A DNA stretch of 64,000 bases, from the NCBI GenBank assembly GCA_009782405.1, contig WRJC01000014.1:7655-71654 (forward strand), in the 5' to 3' direction. Shown here one piece after another: positions 61,122 through 64,000 of this stretch. A model generated the notes under the pieces. The model made no database searches. It had not been told where the DNA came from and saw only the letters and a list, made by a program, of their open reading frames with translations. How positions within the stretch are numbered: position 1 is the stretch's first letter; every line of letters starts with the position of its first letter. The DNA is from Oscillospiraceae bacterium (lineage in GTDB: Bacteria > Bacillota_A > Clostridia > Oscillospirales > WRJC01). The translations under genes and the position numbers were made by a program.

Positions 61122-61805
61122 TCACTCGCCTTTTTTTGCCGCGCTCAAAAGCGCATATGCCAAAACAGCCAGTACGGCGCCTGCAAGCGGCCCGACGATG
61201 AACACCCATACATTGGCCAGCGCGTCGCCTCCCGCAAACAGGGCGGGGCCGATGCTGCGTGCGGGGTTCACGGAGGTTCCCGTCAGCGGTATGCCCACGA
61301 TATGCACGAATGTCAGCGTCAGCCCGATCACGATTCCGGCCACCCCGCCTTTGCTTTCGTCGGAGGTCACGCCCAAGATGACGAAAATGAAGATAAAGGT
61401 GAGGATCACTTCCACGATCAGGGCCCCGCCCGCGCCGCCGGCGTTCGCGACTCCGTTCGATCCCAGCCCGCCGGTCAAATCGGCTAAATCAAACGACAAA
61501 AGCAGTTTGAGCAGTCCGGCGGCGGCCACAGCCCCGGCGATCTGGGCGATGACATATCCGACAAAATCGACCACGCCGAGTTTTTTTCTGAGCAGCATCG
61601 CCAGCGAAACCGCCGGATTGATATGGCAGCCCGATATGTTGCCGATCACATAGGCCATCGCCACTATGGAAAGGCCGAACGCGAGCGCGACCGCGAGATG
61701 CCCCCCGTTGGGATCGCATCCCAAAAACACCGCGCTGCCGCACCCCATGAACACCAAGACAAGAGTTCCGATGAATTCAGAACAATACTTTTTTATTTGT
61801 TCCAT
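61122..61805 (-). CDS. Aquaporin, MIP family channel
   Basis: A 227-residue membrane channel with six helices and two half-helices. Both signature motifs are intact: C-H-I-N-P-A-V and S-V-N-P-A-R-S. The residue after the second N-P-A-R is Ser, not the Asp of glycerol facilitators, which favours an AqpZ-like water pore, although some clostridial relatives pass small polyols. The ATG at 61805 has GGAGGG about 8 nt upstream. It lies between a Gfo/Idh/MocA gene and a GNAT gene in one operon. Confidence 0.93.
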   Translation of the reverse strand: MEQIKKYCSEFIGTLVLVFMGCGSAVFLGCDPNGGHLAVALAFGLSIVAMAYVIGNISGCHINPAVSLAMLLRKKLGVVDFVGYVIAQIAGAVAAAGLLKLLLSFDLADLTGGLGSNGVANAGGAGGALIVEVILTFIFIFVILGVTSDESKGGVAGIVIGLTLTFVHIVGIPLTGTSVNPARSIGPALFAGGDALANVWVFIVGPLAGAVLAVLAYALLSAAKKGE

Positions 61806-61834
61806 TTTTTGTCCCTCCATATTTTTATACAATA

Positions 61835-62653
61835 TTATTGCTGTTTTTCATAGCTTTCGATGATTTTGCCCGTCAATTCGACCGATTTTACGTAAAATCC
61901 GTAATCGCGCGGGGCGATTTTGCTCTTTGCCATTTTTACAAGCTCGCTCGCCGGGGCATCCGGATAGTAGGGGATAGGCCGGCACACCGTTTTTCCATCG
62001 GCGGAAACCGAAACTGTCAAGTTGTACGCTTTGGGTTCCGTGACGATCACGCACACTTTGTCGGCGTAAACCACATTGGTCACCACGACGTCGCCGTTTT
62101 TGAAAGATTGCACCGATACATAGTCCGGCCCGCATAGTTCGAGGCACACTTCTGCGGAGTGGCAGCCGTAAAACCAATAGCCGTCGTATTCCGAACCGGA
62201 GTCGGCTGCATACGAGATGACCACCGTCGATCCGGGCTTTATATCTTTTTTCATCTCGGCTATTTCGGGCGCGTGCTTGCAACCGCTGCCCCCGCAAAGC
62301 AGCGCCCCGCCGCTTTTCGCCAGCGCCGCGATTTCCTTTGCTTCCTCGACGTTTGCGGTGAACGGTTTGTCCACAAACAGAGGCTTTCCGGCTTTCAGCG
62401 CTTTGATTGCCGCTTTGCAATGCATTGAGCCTTTGCGGTAGGTGATCGCGACCGCGTCGCTTTTTTCGATGAGTTCCTCCTCGCTTTCGCACTCCGTGAG
62501 CCCGAATTCGCCGCACAGCTTATTTGCCTGCTCCGGATCGTCCGCCCCGTAGATGAAGCTTACGGACACGTCCTCCCACGGGCGTTTTTTGTTTATCGCA
62601 TCGCAGAAGCCTTTCGAATGCGAATTTTGCGCTCCTATCAATCCTATTTTCAT
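61835..62653 (-). CDS. Short Gfo/Idh/MocA family protein
   Basis: A 272-residue member, shorter than the usual 330-400. The N-terminal Rossmann domain has I-G-L-I-G-A-Q-N-S-H, and V-D-K-P-F replaces C-E-K-P, keeping the lysine. The C-terminal domain is reduced but keeps H-S-A-E near residue 165. It could be a dehydrogenase for a small sugar acid or a divergent paralog. 23 nt separate it from the upstream oxidoreductase and 29 nt from the aquaporin. Confidence 0.85.
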   Translation of the reverse strand: MKIGLIGAQNSHSKGFCDAINKKRPWEDVSVSFIYGADDPEQANKLCGEFGLTECESEEELIEKSDAVAITYRKGSMHCKAAIKALKAGKPLFVDKPFTANVEEAKEIAALAKSGGALLCGGSGCKHAPEIAEMKKDIKPGSTVVISYAADSGSEYDGYWFYGCHSAEVCLELCGPDYVSVQSFKNGDVVVTNVVYADKVCVIVTEPKAYNLTVSVSADGKTVCRPIPYYPDAPASELVKMAKSKIAPRDYGFYVKSVELTGKIIESYEKQQ

Positions 62654-62676
62654 GAATATTTCCCCTTTCTTTTAAA

Positions 62677-63777
62677 TCATTCAAGCCTGTTCATGGGATT
62701 TTGCCTGTGGCATTCGTCCATTATCGCAATTTGCAGCCGAACCTGTTCGGGCGTGACTTCGAGCGGCGCGTTGTTTTCCATATGCTCATACAGCATCAGA
62801 TAAAAATTTTTCGCGGGGTCTGCGGGCGGGGCTCCGGGAACATATGAAGAACCCAAATTCTCCGCGCTGTCATTGATGTTCCAGGATTTTTCGGCCCATT
62901 CGAGCTTTTCGTTGCAATACGCGGGAGTTCCGTCCGAATGTTCGATCGGCTCCCTGGTCAGTTTTTGGGCGGGGGCGGTTTCCTTTATGTAGCATTTGTA
63001 ATCGATATGCGAGGTGTCCCCGCAAAGCCCGCCGTACTGGGCCTGTATGCTGTAGGTGAATTTCGGATAGGGGTCGCATGAGGATATCTCCAGATCGACC
63101 ACCGGCTTGCCCGGAGCCTTCATGAGCAGCTTCACGTAATCCTCAGCGTCGCCGAAAGTGTTCACCCTGTCCATATAGCACGTTACCTCCGGCATTCCCT
63201 CATAATCGAGCAGCCAAAGGATTTGGTCCACCGGGTGCGGGCCGGTGTTGTACAGGCTGCCCGCGTTGTATTCCTGCAAAGTCTGCCAGTCCCATCTTCT
63301 GGCAAAACCGTTGTAGCGAAAGCTCATCTGGACGATCCGCCCGAGTTCGCCCGAATCCAAAATTTGTTTTATTTTTTTGTATGCCTCCAAAAAACGGGAC
63401 TGCTGGAAAACCGCAAGCAGCCTGTTGTTTTTTTTCGCCGCATCTATCATTTGGTCCACTTCCGCAGCCGTTTTCGCCAAGGGTTTTTCGCAAAGCACGT
63501 TGAACCCATGATTGAGCAAGTCCAGCGTGACCGGGACGTGAAAATGGCTCGGCGCGGCGTTGACCACCAAGTCGATTTCCGACGATTTGCCAAAAAGCTC
63601 CGTGTAATCGCTGTAAAGCGCGCAGCCGTATTCTTTTTTTGCCCGGTCGCGCCGTTTTTCGAGCGGTTCGACGATGGCTGCGATCTTGTATTTATCTTCC
63701 ATGTGCCTCAGAGTCGCCGCATGGATGTCCCTGCCGCTTCGGCCTTGCCCCAAAATTGCCACTCTTATCTGTTTCAT
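62677..63777 (-). CDS. Gfo/Idh/MocA family oxidoreductase
   Basis: A 366-residue NAD(P)-dependent dehydrogenase: A-I-L-G-Q-G-R-S-G at the N-terminus, C-E-K-P-L-A with the catalytic lysine near residue 98, and Y-N-T-G-P-H-P-V-D-Q in the C-terminal domain. It lies 52 nt downstream of the gnd stop and begins the run of oxidoreductase, short oxidoreductase, aquaporin and GNAT genes. A sugar, polyol or uronate substrate is likely from the company of gnd. Confidence 0.88.
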   Translation of the reverse strand: MKQIRVAILGQGRSGRDIHAATLRHMEDKYKIAAIVEPLEKRRDRAKKEYGCALYSDYTELFGKSSEIDLVVNAAPSHFHVPVTLDLLNHGFNVLCEKPLAKTAAEVDQMIDAAKKNNRLLAVFQQSRFLEAYKKIKQILDSGELGRIVQMSFRYNGFARRWDWQTLQEYNAGSLYNTGPHPVDQILWLLDYEGMPEVTCYMDRVNTFGDAEDYVKLLMKAPGKPVVDLEISSCDPYPKFTYSIQAQYGGLCGDTSHIDYKCYIKETAPAQKLTREPIEHSDGTPAYCNEKLEWAEKSWNINDSAENLGSSYVPGAPPADPAKNFYLMLYEHMENNAPLEVTPEQVRLQIAIMDECHRQNPMNRLE

Positions 63778-63802
63778 TGAAAATGCACCTCATTTCTAAA
63801 AT

Positions 63803-63819
63803 TTAGTTTTCAGTTGTCG
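63803..63819. repeat. Copy of the TTAGTT/CAGTTGTC repeat motif
   Basis: TTAGTTTTCAGTTGTCG resembles the arms of the element at 27948-28018 and lies 11 nt beyond the gnd stop codon. Confidence 0.35.
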
Positions 63820-63829
63820 TTTCCCTCGT

Positions 63830-64000
63830 TCAGGCGTTATATGCAGAGGCCGCCGTGGTTCCACCGTGGCCGGTCCAGTTCGTGTGGAACATCTCGCCGC
63901 GGGGCCGGTCGATTCTTTCATATGTGTGCGCTCCGAAATAGTCGCGCTGCGCCTGCAGCATATTGGCGGGCAGCCTCGCGCAGCGGTAACCGTCGAAATA
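63830..64000 (-). CDS. gnd: 6-phosphogluconate dehydrogenase (C-terminal end, partial)
   Basis: The last 56 residues of the protein; the rest lies beyond the right edge. The tail reads [31 protein letters not shown] and [10 protein letters not shown], which is the conserved C-terminus of decarboxylating 6PGDH including the arginine and histidine that contact the substrate phosphate. It makes ribulose 5-phosphate and NADPH (or NADH). It is upstream of, and possibly cotranscribed with, the oxidoreductase genes. Confidence 0.93.
   Translation of the reverse strand, partial: YFDGYRCARLPANMLQAQRDYFGAHTYERIDRPRGEMFHTNWTGHGGTTAASAYNA

Noticed and set aside
1..64000. CRISPR array, tRNA/rRNA genes, prophage or IS element
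   Set aside because: I found no regularly spaced repeats, no tRNA-like cloverleaf, no rRNA stretch and no transposase, integrase or phage structural gene by reading the sequence; small RNAs could still be missed.

Overview
The window is a gene-dense chromosomal segment of a bacterium that is probably an uncultured member of the Clostridia (Bacillota). Pointers: strong GGAGG ribosome binding sites, frequent TTG starts, sigma-A type promoters (TTGACA-like box, 17 bp, TATAAT-like box), an rpsF-ssb-rpsR operon, a secretin-less Tad pilus locus with Flp1-like, DUF5702, WG-repeat and FHA/DUF6382 proteins, and carbohydrate genes rich in Gfo/Idh/MocA oxidoreductases and sugar isomerases. The lineage is inference from gene content. 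I saw no rRNA, tRNA, CRISPR array, phage block or intact transposon.

Layout. 1-8.3 kb: the end of a lipoprotein with an AlgX-like domain, proS (minus), an oxidoreductase/MFS transporter pair, and a minus-strand operon of sirtuin, small membrane protein and voltage-gated-type potassium channel. 8.4-14.1 kb: a run of small accessory genes (APH-type kinase, HAD phosphatase, phospholipase C-like protein, a putative ADP-ribosyltransferase-fold protein with a coupled partner, methyltransferase, flavin reductase). Relics of a Nudix gene and a HAD gene lie between them. 14.2-15.2 kb: a uroporphyrinogen-decarboxylase-fold protein. 15.4-26.7 kb: an eleven-gene Tad/Flp pilus operon. 26.8-27.9 kb: a second UroD-fold protein ended by a clear terminator.

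28.0-39.7 kb is mostly housekeeping: rpsF-ssb-rpsR (minus), speD, lon-engB-lysA-peptidase, then argD-argF behind a promoter that overlaps a near-perfect ARG-box-like palindrome, galE and a sugar isomerase. 39.8-56.0 kb: a hybrid histidine kinase, a flavodoxin-like protein with a GH2 beta-mannosidase, a topoisomerase III, a DNA-repair-type radical SAM protein divergent from an unknown cysteine-motif protein, an asnS/GH38 alpha-mannosidase/FG-GAP operon, and a CofE-like ligase. 56.1-64.0 kb: minus-strand sugar or polyol genes, with four Gfo/Idh/MocA proteins, a TIM-barrel isomerase, an aquaporin, an orphan HPt protein and the end of 6-phosphogluconate dehydrogenase.

Working together: the Tad genes should build and power a thin pilus, with the FHA protein a possible phosphorylation-dependent input. 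The two mannosidases, the oxidoreductases, the isomerases and gnd suggest intracellular breakdown of mannose-containing glycans and of inositol- or uronate-like sugars. The least explained parts are the ART-like pair at 11.2-12.4 kb, the sirtuin/channel operon, the radical SAM/unknown divergent pair and the cytosolic FG-GAP protein.
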